Shown piece by piece: positions 7,899 through 15,829 of a stretch of DNA of 64,000 bases. Position 1 is the first letter of the stretch; each line of letters opens with the position of its first letter. The stretch comes from Caulobacter segnis (GTDB taxonomy: Bacteria > Pseudomonadota > Alphaproteobacteria > Caulobacterales > Caulobacteraceae). The stretch covers positions 5,375,001 to 5,439,000 of the forward strand of contig NZ_CP096040.1 of NCBI RefSeq assembly GCF_023935105.1, given 5' to 3'. Made by a program: the position numbers and the translations under genes. Below the pieces are notes generated by a model, which saw only the letters and a program-made list of their open reading frames with translations, did no database searches and had not been told where the DNA came from.

Positions 7899-8861
7899 AT
7901 GGACCTGCCCGCCTACGCCATCGAAGCCGAAGGCCTGTACAAGACCTACGCGGCGACCAAGACCTCGCCGGAGAAGCGGGCGCTGAACGGCATCGACCTG
8001 AAGATTCCGCGTGGCTCGATCTTCGGCCTGCTGGGCCCCAACGGCGCGGGCAAGTCGACCTTCATCAACATCCTGGCGGGTCTGGTCCGCAAGACCTCGG
8101 GCACGGTGCGGATCTGGGACCGCGACATCGACCAACGCCCGCGCGACGCCCGCGCCGCCATTGGCGTGGTGCCCCAGGAGCTGGCCGCCGACGTCTTCTT
8201 CACCCCGCGCGAGTCGCTGGAAGTCCAGGCCGGCTTCTACGGCGTGCCCAAGAGCGAGCGCCGCACCGACGAACTGCTCAATGCCCTGGGTCTGGGCGAC
8301 AAGGCGGGGGCCTATGTCCGCCAGCTGTCGGGCGGCATGAAGCGCCGCCTGATGGTGGCCAAGGCCATGGTCCACCAGCCGCCGGTGCTGATCCTGGACG
8401 AGCCCACCGCCGGGGTCGACGTCGAGCTGCGCCGCCAGCTCTGGCACTATGTGAAGGGCCTGAACGAGCTGGGCGTCACCATCGTGTTGACCACCCACTA
8501 CCTGGAAGAAGCCCAGGAGCTTTGCGACGAGATCGCCATCGTCAACCGCGGCGAGGTGGTGGCCTGCGAACCGACAGCGACCCTGTTGCGCCGGATGGAC
8601 AGCCGCAACGTCGTGGTCACGCCCGAGGCGCCCGTAACCACCGCCCCCGCCCTGGCCGGGTTCGACACCAAGCTGCGCAGCGGCGGCGCCTTCCAGGTCA
8701 GCTATCGCACCGGCCAGTCCAGCGTCGAGCAGGTGCTGGCGGCAGTGCGCGCCAGCGGCGTCCACATCAAGGACATCGCCACCGAGGACCCGGACCTGGA
8801 GGATGTCTTCCTGGCCCTGACCTACGGCGACCCGAACGCGGCCGATCCGACCAAGGACTGA
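7899..8861 (+). CDS. ABC transporter ATP-binding protein (ABC-2 type)
   Basis: The 320-residue ATPase has Walker A GPNGAGKST at about residues 45-53, the Q-loop (VVPQELAAD), the signature LSGGMKRRL, Walker B VLILDEPTAGVD and the switch His in TTHYLEE. It resembles DrrA/CcmA-type exporters of drugs, lipids or polysaccharide. ATG at 7899 puts the domain at the usual distance but lacks a Shine-Dalgarno. In-frame ATGs at 7830 (GGAAGG upstream) and 7806 are alternatives, adding 23 or 31 residues. No permease gene is adjacent. Confidence 0.92.
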   Translation: MDLPAYAIEAEGLYKTYAATKTSPEKRALNGIDLKIPRGSIFGLLGPNGAGKSTFINILAGLVRKTSGTVRIWDRDIDQRPRDARAAIGVVPQELAADVFFTPRESLEVQAGFYGVPKSERRTDELLNALGLGDKAGAYVRQLSGGMKRRLMVAKAMVHQPPVLILDEPTAGVDVELRRQLWHYVKGLNELGVTIVLTTHYLEEAQELCDEIAIVNRGEVVACEPTATLLRRMDSRNVVVTPEAPVTTAPALAGFDTKLRSGGAFQVSYRTGQSSVEQVLAAVRASGVHIKDIATEDPDLEDVFLALTYGDPNAADPTKD

Positions 8862-8959
8862 TCACTCGGCGCGCCTTCGCCGTCGCACGGCGAAGGTCGC
8901 TTGCCAGCCCGACCGACCCACGCCAGCTTCGCCGCGATTTTCGGCGTGGAGGGCGTGTG

Positions 8960-10024
8960 ATGGCGATGCGGTTGCTCGGACTTGTGATGGCCCTGTGCCT
9001 GGGGTTGGCGCCGATGGCGCGCGCCGAGACCAAGCCGATCCCGGTCAAGGTCGTCGTCCTGGCCACCTTCGAGATCGGCGAGGTCACCGGCGATCGACCG
9101 GGCGAGTTCCAGCCTTGGGTCGAGGGCCTGCCGCTGAAGGAGACCATCCAGGTTCCCGGCCTGCGCAATCCGGCGCGTTATTCGCCGGAGACCGGCGTGC
9201 TGGGCGTGATGACCGACATGCGGGCCCGGGCCCGCGAGAGCGTCGCGGCCCTGATTCTCGACAAGCGGTTCGACTTCTCCAAGACCTACTGGATCGTGGC
9301 CGGCATCGCCGGAGCCGATCCCAAGGTCGCCTCGCTGGGCAGCGCCGCCTGGGCCAACTACGTCGTCGACGCCGACCCGATCTACGAGGTCGACGATCGC
9401 GAGATACCCACCGACTGGCCCTATGGCCTGTATTCGCTGGAGACCGACCGCCCGAACCTGAAGGGCTCGGCCCACGGCTCGTCGGGCATGGTCTGGGCGC
9501 TGAACCCCAAGCTGGTCGACTGGGCCTACGGCCTGACCGCCAACACGCCGATCCCGGACAACGGGGACCTGGCCAAGCTGCGCGCCGGCTATGTCGGCGA
9601 GCCCAACGCCTTGAAGCCGCCCTTCGTCCTCAAGGGCGACGCCCTGGGGACCACCCGCTTCTGGCATGGCGCCCGGCGCACCCAGTGGGCCGAGGACTGG
9701 GTGAAGCTGTGGACCGATGGCGCGGGAACCTTCACCATGACCGACTGCGAGGACCAGGGGATCCTCGACGTGCTCGATCTCTACGCCAAGGCCGGCAAGG
9801 TCGACTTCGGGAGGGTCCTGGTCCTGCGCACGGCCAGCAACTATTCGCGGCCGCCGCTGGGCGCGCCGACCTTCCCGCGGGCCTTCCACGGCGAGGGGGC
9901 GATGGCGGCCTTCGACTCGGCCTATCGTGTGGGCTCGGTCGTAGTCCGCGAGCTGGCCGGGCATTGGGACAGGTACGAGAACAGGGCGCCGAAGATGACG
10001 TCCATTGGGGAGATGGCGAAATGA
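8960..10024 (+). CDS. NUP-family purine nucleoside protein, secreted
   Basis: The 354-residue protein has a clear signal peptide (MAMRLLGLVMALCLGLAPMA, cleavage near ARAET) and then the NUP family pattern: VVVLATFEIGEVTGDRPGEF, a VAGIAGADPKVASLGSAAW block, and TASNYSRPP near residue 295. NUP proteins are named from a fungal purine nucleoside permease, but this one has no membrane spans after the signal peptide. Its fold is related to nucleoside phosphorylases, so a periplasmic nucleoside-binding or -cleaving role is likelier. GGAGG precedes the ATG. Its stop overlaps the start of the base permease. Confidence 0.85.
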   Translation: MAMRLLGLVMALCLGLAPMARAETKPIPVKVVVLATFEIGEVTGDRPGEFQPWVEGLPLKETIQVPGLRNPARYSPETGVLGVMTDMRARARESVAALILDKRFDFSKTYWIVAGIAGADPKVASLGSAAWANYVVDADPIYEVDDREIPTDWPYGLYSLETDRPNLKGSAHGSSGMVWALNPKLVDWAYGLTANTPIPDNGDLAKLRAGYVGEPNALKPPFVLKGDALGTTRFWHGARRTQWAEDWVKLWTDGAGTFTMTDCEDQGILDVLDLYAKAGKVDFGRVLVLRTASNYSRPPLGAPTFPRAFHGEGAMAAFDSAYRVGSVVVRELAGHWDRYENRAPKMTSIGEMAK

Positions 10025-11337
10025 TCGAGAAGCTCTTCAAGCTCTCGGCCCAGGGGACCTCGGTGCGCACCGAGGTGCTGGCCGGCTTCACCACCTTCCT
10101 GACCATGGCCTATATCGTGATCGTCAATCCGACGATCCTGGGCCAGGCCGGCATGCCAATCGCCGCCGTCGCCGCCGCCACCTGCCTGGCGGCCGGGTTC
10201 GGCTCGATCCTGATGGGGCTGATCGCCAACTACCCGATCGCCCTGGCGCCGGGCATGGGCCTCAACGCCTATTTCACCTTCACCGTCGTCAAGGGCATGG
10301 GCCTGCCGTGGGAGACCGCATTAGGCTGCGTCTTCCTGTCGGGCGTGGCCTTCCTGGTCCTGACCGTGGCGGGGATCCGCCAGCTGATCGTCGGGGCCAT
10401 CCCACGCCCGTTGTTCTCGGCCGTCGCCGCCGGGGTGGGCCTGTTCATCGCCTTCATCGGCCTCAAGGAGGCCGGCATCATCGTCGCCGATCCCGCCACC
10501 ACCGTGGCCCTGGGCGACCTGACCAAGCCGACCGCCGCCCTGGCCATCCTGGGCCTCTTGATCATGGGCGGACTGATGGTCTGGCGGGTGAAAGGCGCGA
10601 TCCTGATCGGCATCCTGGTCGCCGCCGGCGCCGCCTGGGCCCTGGGCCTGGCCAAGATCGTCCCCGGCGAGTCCGGCCTCTCGGCCCTGACCGCCACCGC
10701 CTTCAAGCTGGACATCCCGGCCGCCCTGCACCTGAACGGCGGGGCGGGAATGGCCATCGCCGAAGTGATCTTCGTTTTCCTGTTCGTCGACCTGTTCGAC
10801 AATGTCGGCACCCTGGTCGCGGTGACCAAGAAGGCGGGGCTGGTCCAGCCCGACGGCACGATCCCGCGCCTGAACCGCATCCTCACCGCCGACAGCATCG
10901 CCACGATCGGCGGCTCGCTGGCCGGCACCTCGACCGTGGTCAGCTATATCGAGAGCGCCTCGGGCGTCGCGGCCGGCGGCCGCACGGGCCTGACCGCCGT
11001 CGTGGTCGGCCTGCTGTTCCTGCTGACCCTGTTCTTCGCGCCCTGGGTCCAGGCGATCCCGGCCGCCGCCACGGCGCCGGCTCTGATCATCGTCGGCTCG
11101 ATGATGGTCGGCGCCCTGGCCGATATCGACTGGGACGACCCGGGCGTCGCCATCCCGGCCTTCCTGACGGTGATCGCAATCCCGCTGACCTTCTCGATCG
11201 CCAACGGCCTGGCGTTCGGCATCACCGCCTTCGCCGCCCTCAAGCTGCTGCGCGGCCAGGCCAAGCCGGGCGACTGGCTGCTGTTCGTGCTGGCCGCCCT
11301 GTTCGTGGCCCGCTTCATCTACATGGGGGTGGCCTGA
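10021..11337 (+). CDS. NCS2/AzgA-type purine base permease
   Basis: A 438-residue membrane protein with about 12-14 hydrophobic segments. It starts FKLSAQGTSVRTEVLAGFTT and contains the AzgA-type motifs ALAPGMGLNAYF, FLFVDLFDNVGTLVAV and GGSLAGTSTVVSYIESASGV. Relatives import adenine, guanine or hypoxanthine by proton symport. The ATG overlaps the TGA of the upstream NUP gene (ATGA at 10021-10024), so the two are translationally coupled. This suggests release of a purine base in the periplasm followed by its uptake. Confidence 0.93.
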   Translation: MIEKLFKLSAQGTSVRTEVLAGFTTFLTMAYIVIVNPTILGQAGMPIAAVAAATCLAAGFGSILMGLIANYPIALAPGMGLNAYFTFTVVKGMGLPWETALGCVFLSGVAFLVLTVAGIRQLIVGAIPRPLFSAVAAGVGLFIAFIGLKEAGIIVADPATTVALGDLTKPTAALAILGLLIMGGLMVWRVKGAILIGILVAAGAAWALGLAKIVPGESGLSALTATAFKLDIPAALHLNGGAGMAIAEVIFVFLFVDLFDNVGTLVAVTKKAGLVQPDGTIPRLNRILTADSIATIGGSLAGTSTVVSYIESASGVAAGGRTGLTAVVVGLLFLLTLFFAPWVQAIPAAATAPALIIVGSMMVGALADIDWDDPGVAIPAFLTVIAIPLTFSIANGLAFGITAFAALKLLRGQAKPGDWLLFVLAALFVARFIYMGVA

Positions 11338-11377
11338 AGGCGGCGGCGTGATCGCGTTTGCGCAGACGCCGCCTTTC
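11337..11377 (+). terminator. Probable intrinsic terminator of the purine permease operon
   Basis: AAGGCGGCG (11337-11345) pairs with CGCCGCCTT (11367-11375), immediately after the permease stop; a short TTTC follows. The loop is long (21 nt) but contains further pairing potential. Confidence 0.55.
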
Positions 11378-11422
11378 GGATAAGACCCGCTTCCCGTCCC
11401 CCAAACCTCGGGACGGGCGTGT

Positions 11423-11499
11423 GCATCCGTAGCTCAGCTGGATAGAGCGTTGCCCTCCGAAGGCAAAGGTCACAGGTTCGAATCCTGTCGGGTGCGCCA
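11423..11499 (+). tRNA. tRNA-Arg (anticodon CCG)
   Basis: A complete 77-nt cloverleaf. The acceptor stem GCATCCG pairs with CGGGTGC (one T-G pair). The D arm is GCTC...GAGC. The anticodon stem TTGCC/GGCAA encloses loop CTCCGAA, giving CCG. The T arm is ACAGG-TTCGAAT-CCTGT, with discriminator G and an encoded CCA at 11497-11499. It reads arginine CGG codons. The sequence after the 3' end changes character, as expected of a former integration site. Confidence 0.97.
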
Positions 11500-11945
11500 T
11501 TTTCCCCCTATAAAATCAGTCGCTTAGCGCGAATCTTGCGCTCGCTTGCGTTGGCCAAGAAGGGGAACAAAACCGGTCAAATCGGGTAGTTCGGGACTCG
11601 ATTCCCCGGAATAGTCCCGAATAATGTTCCACCTCCGTTCACCCCGTCGGAGGCCAATATGGCTCCCCCACGCGCGCCGATCCCAGTCCGAGGTTCCCGC
11701 CGAATCGTGAAGCTGACGCGGATCACGTCGACAGTAGGGGTTGAGGTCCGCACATTGCACTTCACCTTCCCTAGCGGGACCGGACGAAGTCGGCGCTCCG
11801 CCGTTGAGTTCGTCCATGCTGAGCATGCCACGCTCGTCGAGGGCGCCGAGGCCTGGGCCGAGGTTGAGCAGGTTCGCGGCCACCCCTGGAGCTATTGGGT
11901 AGTCCGGCGTCAGGTCGGAGTTCCGACCGATGCCGGCGCTCTGCT
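11500..11945. other. Gene-poor stretch after tRNA-Arg
   Basis: No convincing gene. Short open frames exist on both strands, for example 11659-11949 (+) and 11577-11831 (-), but none has a ribosome binding site, a recognisable domain or the strongly GC-rich third positions of the neighbouring genes. Base composition is visibly less GC-rich than the flanks. It looks like decayed accessory DNA. Confidence 0.5.
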
Positions 11946-12227
11946 CTAGGCTTTCGGCTGCAGGGCGAAGTACGGTTCGCCCGTTTCGCCGGCCTCAGCG
12001 CGGTTCAAGACCTTGTTCTCGCGCCCACGGGCGACGAGCGTCCGGATCCCGCGATATCGGATCCCGTACAGGATGTTGGTGCAGCCGAACGGCAAGCCTT
12101 TCGGAGACAGCTTGTAGTAGGTCTCGTTGTGCAGGCTGATCGCGCCCGGCAGGTAGGCATCATCGCCCTTCTCGGCGGCCTCCTTGATCATGATGTCGAG
12201 GAGGTGGTCGATTTCGTCGAGGGTCAT
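11946..12227 (-). CDS. Hypothetical protein, 93 residues
   Basis: A small acidic-to-neutral protein starting MTLDEIDHLLDIMIKEAAEK, then a short beta-rich stretch (FGCTNILYGIRYRGIRTLVA) and a charged tail. No family is recognised. ATG at 12227 is preceded by GGCGGAGC, a fair ribosome binding site, which supports it over neighbouring frames. It stands alone in the gene-poor region after tRNA-Arg and may be an accessory gene. Confidence 0.6.
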   Translation of the reverse strand: MTLDEIDHLLDIMIKEAAEKGDDAYLPGAISLHNETYYKLSPKGLPFGCTNILYGIRYRGIRTLVARGRENKVLNRAEAGETGEPYFALQPKA

Positions 12228-12736
12228 GGCGCTCCGCCTATGACGATTCCCCAGGCCGCTGAGCGCCCAGCCTTGAAGGTGTCACAGGAACGGTGGGATC
12301 ATCGGAGTTTCAACGCTACGTGGGCCGTAGCGCGGATGCGCTTCCGGAAAAACCTGCGGACGCGACTTGGCGGCTGACATGCTCAACCTGCGTCGCCGAG
12401 TCTAATCTCCACGTGGAGCGAATGAACGTCTCCTATGATCAGGGAACTCGGACGATCAGTGAGATCTCGTGCGGTTAGCCGTACGGGGACCGCCCTACAC
12501 CGCCGCTAACATCTATAAATTACGTGGCTGTCGGCAACGAATGCCGTTTCCCCGCCGGGCCGCGCCCTAGACGCTCACGCGCGTCCCGAGCCTGTAGTCT
12601 CGGCAATCCAGTATGGTCGCACCGGAGTGGCCTTAGCTGCCGACGCGATCAGAGGGACAACCGCGAAAGCGAGGCCAACGCGCCACAACGCTGGTGGTCT
12701 AACGGCGAGCCCCCTGTCCGGCGCCCCCGGCGCCCG
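12228..12736. other. Intergenic accessory-like DNA
   Basis: About 510 bp with no supported gene. A GTG-started 61-codon frame (12293-12478, +) has a weak AGGA upstream and two Cys pairs but no recognisable family. Codon use differs from the core genes around it. No tRNA-like direct repeat of the tRNA-Arg 3' end was seen. Confidence 0.45.
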
Positions 12737-13732
12737 CTAGGTCGCGGATGTGAACCGCGCCCTATACACCCGGGGCGTGGTCGCGAACCGTGCACGGAAG
12801 TGGCGGCGCAGGGCGGCAGCGCGGAAACCGACAGCGTGGGCGATCTGCTCGACGCCCGCCGGCGTCGTCTCCAGCAGGTCGCGGGCTCGGGCCAGGCGCT
12901 CGGCCAATAGCCAGCGGGCCGGGGTCGTACCGGTAGCGGCCTCGAAGCGGCGCAGGAAGGTGCGCGAGCTCATGCCCGCGGCTTCCGCCAGGGCCTTGAC
13001 CGTGTGTTCGCGACCGAGGTTGGCGCGCATGCGGTCCAGGATCGGCGAGAGGCGCGAGGACTCCAAAGCGTCGGGCACCGGCTCCTGGATCAGCTGCGCC
13101 TGGCCGCCGTCGCGATGGGGCGGTACCACCAGCCTCCGGGCCACGATATTGGCCGCCCTCGGACCGAAGTCCCGGCGTATCAAGTGCAGGCCCAGGTCCA
13201 GCCCCGCGGCGCTACCGGCCGAGGTCAGGATGTCGCCCTCGTCTACATAGAGCACGTCCGGCACCACATCGATATCCGGATAACGGACGCGGAGCGTATC
13301 GACATCGTGCCAGTGGGTGGTCGCGCGTCGCCCCTTCAGCAGGCCCGCCGCCGCCAGTACGAAGACGCCCGAGCAGATCGACATTACCCGCGCGCCGCTA
13401 GCGTGAGCCTTCTGGAGCGCCTCGATCACCGGTTGGGGGACGGGCTTGTCCGCGCCCCGCCAGCCCGCGACGATGATCGTGCCCGCCTGCTCCACCAGGT
13501 CCAGCCCGCCATCGGCGATGACTTGGACGCCGCCAAGGCCGCGCAACGGGCCCTGCTCGATCGCCGCCGTCGCGAAGGTGTACCAGTTGGGGCCCATTTC
13601 CGGCCGCGGCAACCCAAAAAGCTCGACCGCCGATCCAAACTCGAACGTGCGCAGGCCGTCATAGACCAGGGCCACGACCTTCAAGTTCTTGGGACCGTTG
13701 GCCGACGTCGGACGAAGGGATGATTTTGGCAT
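12737..13732 (-). CDS. ftrA: FtrA-like GlxA/AraC transcriptional regulator
   Basis: The 331-residue protein has an N-terminal DJ-1/PfpI-like domain (VVALVYDGLRTFEFGSAVEL, then IIVAGWRGADKPVP and the nucleophile-elbow ICSGVFVLAAAGLL). A C-terminal AraC double helix-turn-helix follows at about 225-331 (VKALAEAAGMSSRTFLRRFE, then QIAHAVGFRAAALRRHFRAR). This is the FtrA type. It is divergent from a rhodanese gene, an arrangement seen repeatedly for ftrA. ATG at 13732 was chosen; a GTG two codons upstream is possible. Neither has a good Shine-Dalgarno. Confidence 0.85.
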   Translation of the reverse strand: MPKSSLRPTSANGPKNLKVVALVYDGLRTFEFGSAVELFGLPRPEMGPNWYTFATAAIEQGPLRGLGGVQVIADGGLDLVEQAGTIIVAGWRGADKPVPQPVIEALQKAHASGARVMSICSGVFVLAAAGLLKGRRATTHWHDVDTLRVRYPDIDVVPDVLYVDEGDILTSAGSAAGLDLGLHLIRRDFGPRAANIVARRLVVPPHRDGGQAQLIQEPVPDALESSRLSPILDRMRANLGREHTVKALAEAAGMSSRTFLRRFEAATGTTPARWLLAERLARARDLLETTPAGVEQIAHAVGFRAAALRRHFRARFATTPRVYRARFTSAT

Positions 13733-13817
13733 GATCACGACGGTCTATGGCAATCAGGCCGACTAACCCAGCCTGGCCGCATCGGGCAAGTCTCCCGCGC
13801 CAATCGAGGAGGCTGTG

Positions 13818-14240
13818 TTGAGTTTCGTTTCCGCCCTTCCCGCCGCGCCGTCGCCGGTAGCTATCGCCCACTTCTCCCACCGCCTGGCCGTGGAGACCGA
13901 TTGTACCGACGTCGCGGCGGAGCTGCGAACCGGCCAGGCTGACTTCGTGCTGCTGCAGGTTGTAGGCACGCCGCAGATCTATGCCCGCCGCCACGTGCCT
14001 GGCGCTCTGCACTTGCCGTACGTCGAGATCACAGCCGAGCGAATGGCGGCGTGGCCGGTCGACACCCTGTTCGTGGTCTATTGCGCTGGGGCGCACTGCA
14101 ACGGCGCAGATCGCGCCGCGCTGAAGCTGGCGATGCTGGGTCGCCCCGTGAAAGTGATGAAGGGCGGAATCGCCGGGTGGAAGGAGCAAGGCCTGCCGTT
14201 CGCGACCGGGACGTGGCCGGGAAGCCTGTTCGTCCCCTGA
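13818..14240 (+). CDS. Rhodanese-like sulfurtransferase
   Basis: A single-domain rhodanese of about 140 residues. The usual entry motif is seen in YARRHVPGALHLPY and the active-site loop in YCAGAHCNGADRAAL, with the catalytic Cys at about residue 89 or 94. It ends with the GGIAGWKEQGLPF motif. Rhodaneses move sulfane sulfur through a Cys persulfide. TTG at 13818 is favoured because GAGGAGG lies 5 bases upstream; GTG at 13815 is too close. Divergent to the FtrA-like regulator, its probable controller. Confidence 0.9.
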   Translation: MSFVSALPAAPSPVAIAHFSHRLAVETDCTDVAAELRTGQADFVLLQVVGTPQIYARRHVPGALHLPYVEITAERMAAWPVDTLFVVYCAGAHCNGADRAALKLAMLGRPVKVMKGGIAGWKEQGLPFATGTWPGSLFVP

Positions 14241-14561
14241 CTGAGCGTGATGGCGGGCTGACTTCGCACAGTCCTTTGTGGAACCAGCGACAAGTCCGAT
14301 TTCCACCCAGCGAGGACGTGGAGAAGGTCTGTTATGCGGCCCCCTGCACTCCCCTCGCCTGCTCCAGCTTCAGCGCGGCCCAGATCACCTTCAGTTGCTG
14401 AGGAATAACGGGGAGAGGGTCAGCCTGCCGCGGCGCCGACTCCGGCCGCGCCGACATCACCACGGCATCGAACAGACGGTTCACGAAAGCCCTCAAATCA
14501 GAAGAGCGGATTGGGAACCAGGACTGTAGGAACACGTCGGCTTTCCGACAGTTCTGTGCAC
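14241..14561. other. Intergenic region with a possible decayed coding remnant
   Basis: No intact gene. On the minus strand, 14332-14490 has GC-rich third positions over about 50 codons (FVNRLFDAVVMSAR, then ADPLPVIPQQLKVIWAALKL) and a TAA stop, but no start with a ribosome binding site. This may be the end of a lost gene. The family is not recognised. Confidence 0.35.
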
Positions 14562-14813
14562 ATGCCTCGCTACCTGTTTCATACCCAAGACGGCCACGTG
14601 TTCCACGACAATGAGGGCAGAGAACTCGCGAACCCCGCGGAAGCGAGGCGGGCTGCCCTGAACTTTCTCAGCGAGAATCTGAGGGACAATGGCGCCTTCT
14701 GGGAAACAGGCTCCTACCAGGTCACGGTGACAGACGCCGACAACCTCGTGCTGTTCACCCTAGAAGTTCTGGCGACGATGAGCCCAGCAATGTTAGGCCA
14801 AGCCGGCAGGTAG
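14562..14813 (+). CDS. DUF6894-like small protein
   Basis: An 83-residue protein that begins MPRYLFHTQDGHVFHDNEG, the hallmark of the DUF6894 family common in alphaproteobacteria, followed by EARRAALNFLSENLRDNGAF and a C-terminal beta hairpin (TVTDADNLVLFTLEV). The role is unknown. The frame extends upstream, but ATG at 14562 matches the family start. It is monocistronic or pairs with the next small gene. Confidence 0.8.
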   Translation: MPRYLFHTQDGHVFHDNEGRELANPAEARRAALNFLSENLRDNGAFWETGSYQVTVTDADNLVLFTLEVLATMSPAMLGQAGR

Positions 14814-14862
14814 ATCGGGCCACTGGGCTGACGACGAGCCTAGAACTCGGAGAATAACCTCC

Positions 14863-15078
14863 GTGGTCATGGATCTTTCCGAATTCCGACGACGCCTCTC
14901 AACACTGGGGCCTGATATCCACGCCTGGCCCGACCGGGACGCCGCCATCAACCTGCTGGCCCGATCCGACGACGCGGTCGCCCTGCTGGCGGCCGTCGGC
15001 GAGGAAGCGCTCGGCGCCTCCGCGACGCGAACCGCGGACGCTGTCCTCGACGCCATCCAGGACAAGGCGCCCGAATAG
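14863..15078 (+). CDS. Hypothetical protein, about 71 residues
   Basis: A small acidic helical protein (MDLSEFRRRLSTLGPDIHAW, then AAINLLARSDDAVALLAAVG). No domain is recognised. GTG at 14863 has GGAGA nine bases upstream; ATG at 14869 is the alternative. It is followed directly by a strong intrinsic terminator, which supports it being expressed. Confidence 0.65.
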   Translation: MVMDLSEFRRRLSTLGPDIHAWPDRDAAINLLARSDDAVALLAAVGEEALGASATRTADAVLDAIQDKAPE

Positions 15079-15086
15079 ATCGACAC

Positions 15087-15118
15087 AAAAAAGCCCGGCG
15101 GTGTCCCGCCGGGCCTTT
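15087..15118. terminator. Bidirectional intrinsic terminator
   Basis: GCCCGGCGG (15093-15101) and CCGCCGGGC (15106-15114) form a perfect 9-bp stem around TGTC. A run of A precedes it (15087-15092) and TTT follows. It serves the small plus-strand gene and the convergent Wza-like gene. Confidence 0.9.
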
Positions 15119-15142
15119 CTGACGCCTGGTCGCGTCAATCGA

Positions 15143-15742
15143 TCAGAAGAAGCGCTCGCCCAGCCGGATCGTGTCGCCGGGCGCCACGACGGTCGAGGGC
15201 GTCAACTCCGACTTCTCCTCGGTGGTCTCGCCGTTGTGCTTGATCCACACGTTCTTCTTGTCGGCGCGATAGGTAAAGCCGCCGGCGGTGGCCACGGCGT
15301 TCAGAACCGTCAGGCCCGAGGTGTAGGGATAGGTGCCCGGCTTCTCGACCTCGCCGAGGATGTAGAAGGGCCGGAAGGTCAGCACCTCGGCGCTGACGCG
15401 CGGATCCTTCAGATAGCCATCGCTAAGCGCCCGCTGCACGGCGATCTGGAATTGGCCAACCGTAAGACCGCCCGCCTTCAGCTCACCGATCAGCGGCAGG
15501 GACATCAGGCCGCTGCCGGTAACGAAGAATTCGCCCGAGAGCGAATCCTCGCCGTAGACGGTCACCCGGACCTTGTCGCCCGGGCCAAGCAGGTAGTCCA
15601 TCGACTGGGCCGCCGCCGAAACGGGCGTGCCGCCGATCGCCGCCTGCTGGGCGTGGGCGACGCCGCCCAGCGCGCCGAACGTCATGCAGACGGCCAGCGC
15701 CAGCATCGCGAGCGAGCGCGAGAGTTTCGAAACATCGATCAT
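15143..15742 (-). CDS. Wza/OPX-type polysaccharide export protein, short form
   Basis: The 199-residue protein has a signal peptide (MLALAVCMTFGALGGVAHA then QQ). A Poly_export domain follows (YLLGPGDKVRVTVYGEDSLS, residues 50-69) and then one SLBB-like beta-grasp domain (FYILGEVEKPGTYPYTSGLT). LAVC near the signal peptide is not a canonical lipobox. Full-length Wza is about 380 residues and spans the outer membrane with a C-terminal helix; this protein ends at APGDTIRLGERFF without one. It is likely periplasmic and needs another protein to cross the outer membrane. Confidence 0.9.
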   Translation of the reverse strand: MIDVSKLSRSLAMLALAVCMTFGALGGVAHAQQAAIGGTPVSAAAQSMDYLLGPGDKVRVTVYGEDSLSGEFFVTGSGLMSLPLIGELKAGGLTVGQFQIAVQRALSDGYLKDPRVSAEVLTFRPFYILGEVEKPGTYPYTSGLTVLNAVATAGGFTYRADKKNVWIKHNGETTEEKSELTPSTVVAPGDTIRLGERFF

Positions 15743-15829
15743 AGCGAAGCTTCTCACCTTGGAAACTTGTCGAGTCTGGAGGTTGAAATGCCACATCGCA
15801 CGTGACCGCGAGATGAACAAGGCGAAGTC

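Noticed and set aside
11659..11949. 96-codon plus-strand frame after the tRNA
   Set aside because: No ribosome binding site, no recognisable family, and overlaps other equally weak frames.
12293..12478. 61-codon plus-strand frame with four Cys
   Set aside because: GTG start with a very close, weak AGGA; no zinc-finger spacing recognised.
11423..14561. Intact integrative element at tRNA-Arg
   Set aside because: No integrase, no transposase and no second copy of the tRNA 3' end were seen; only a remnant is claimed.
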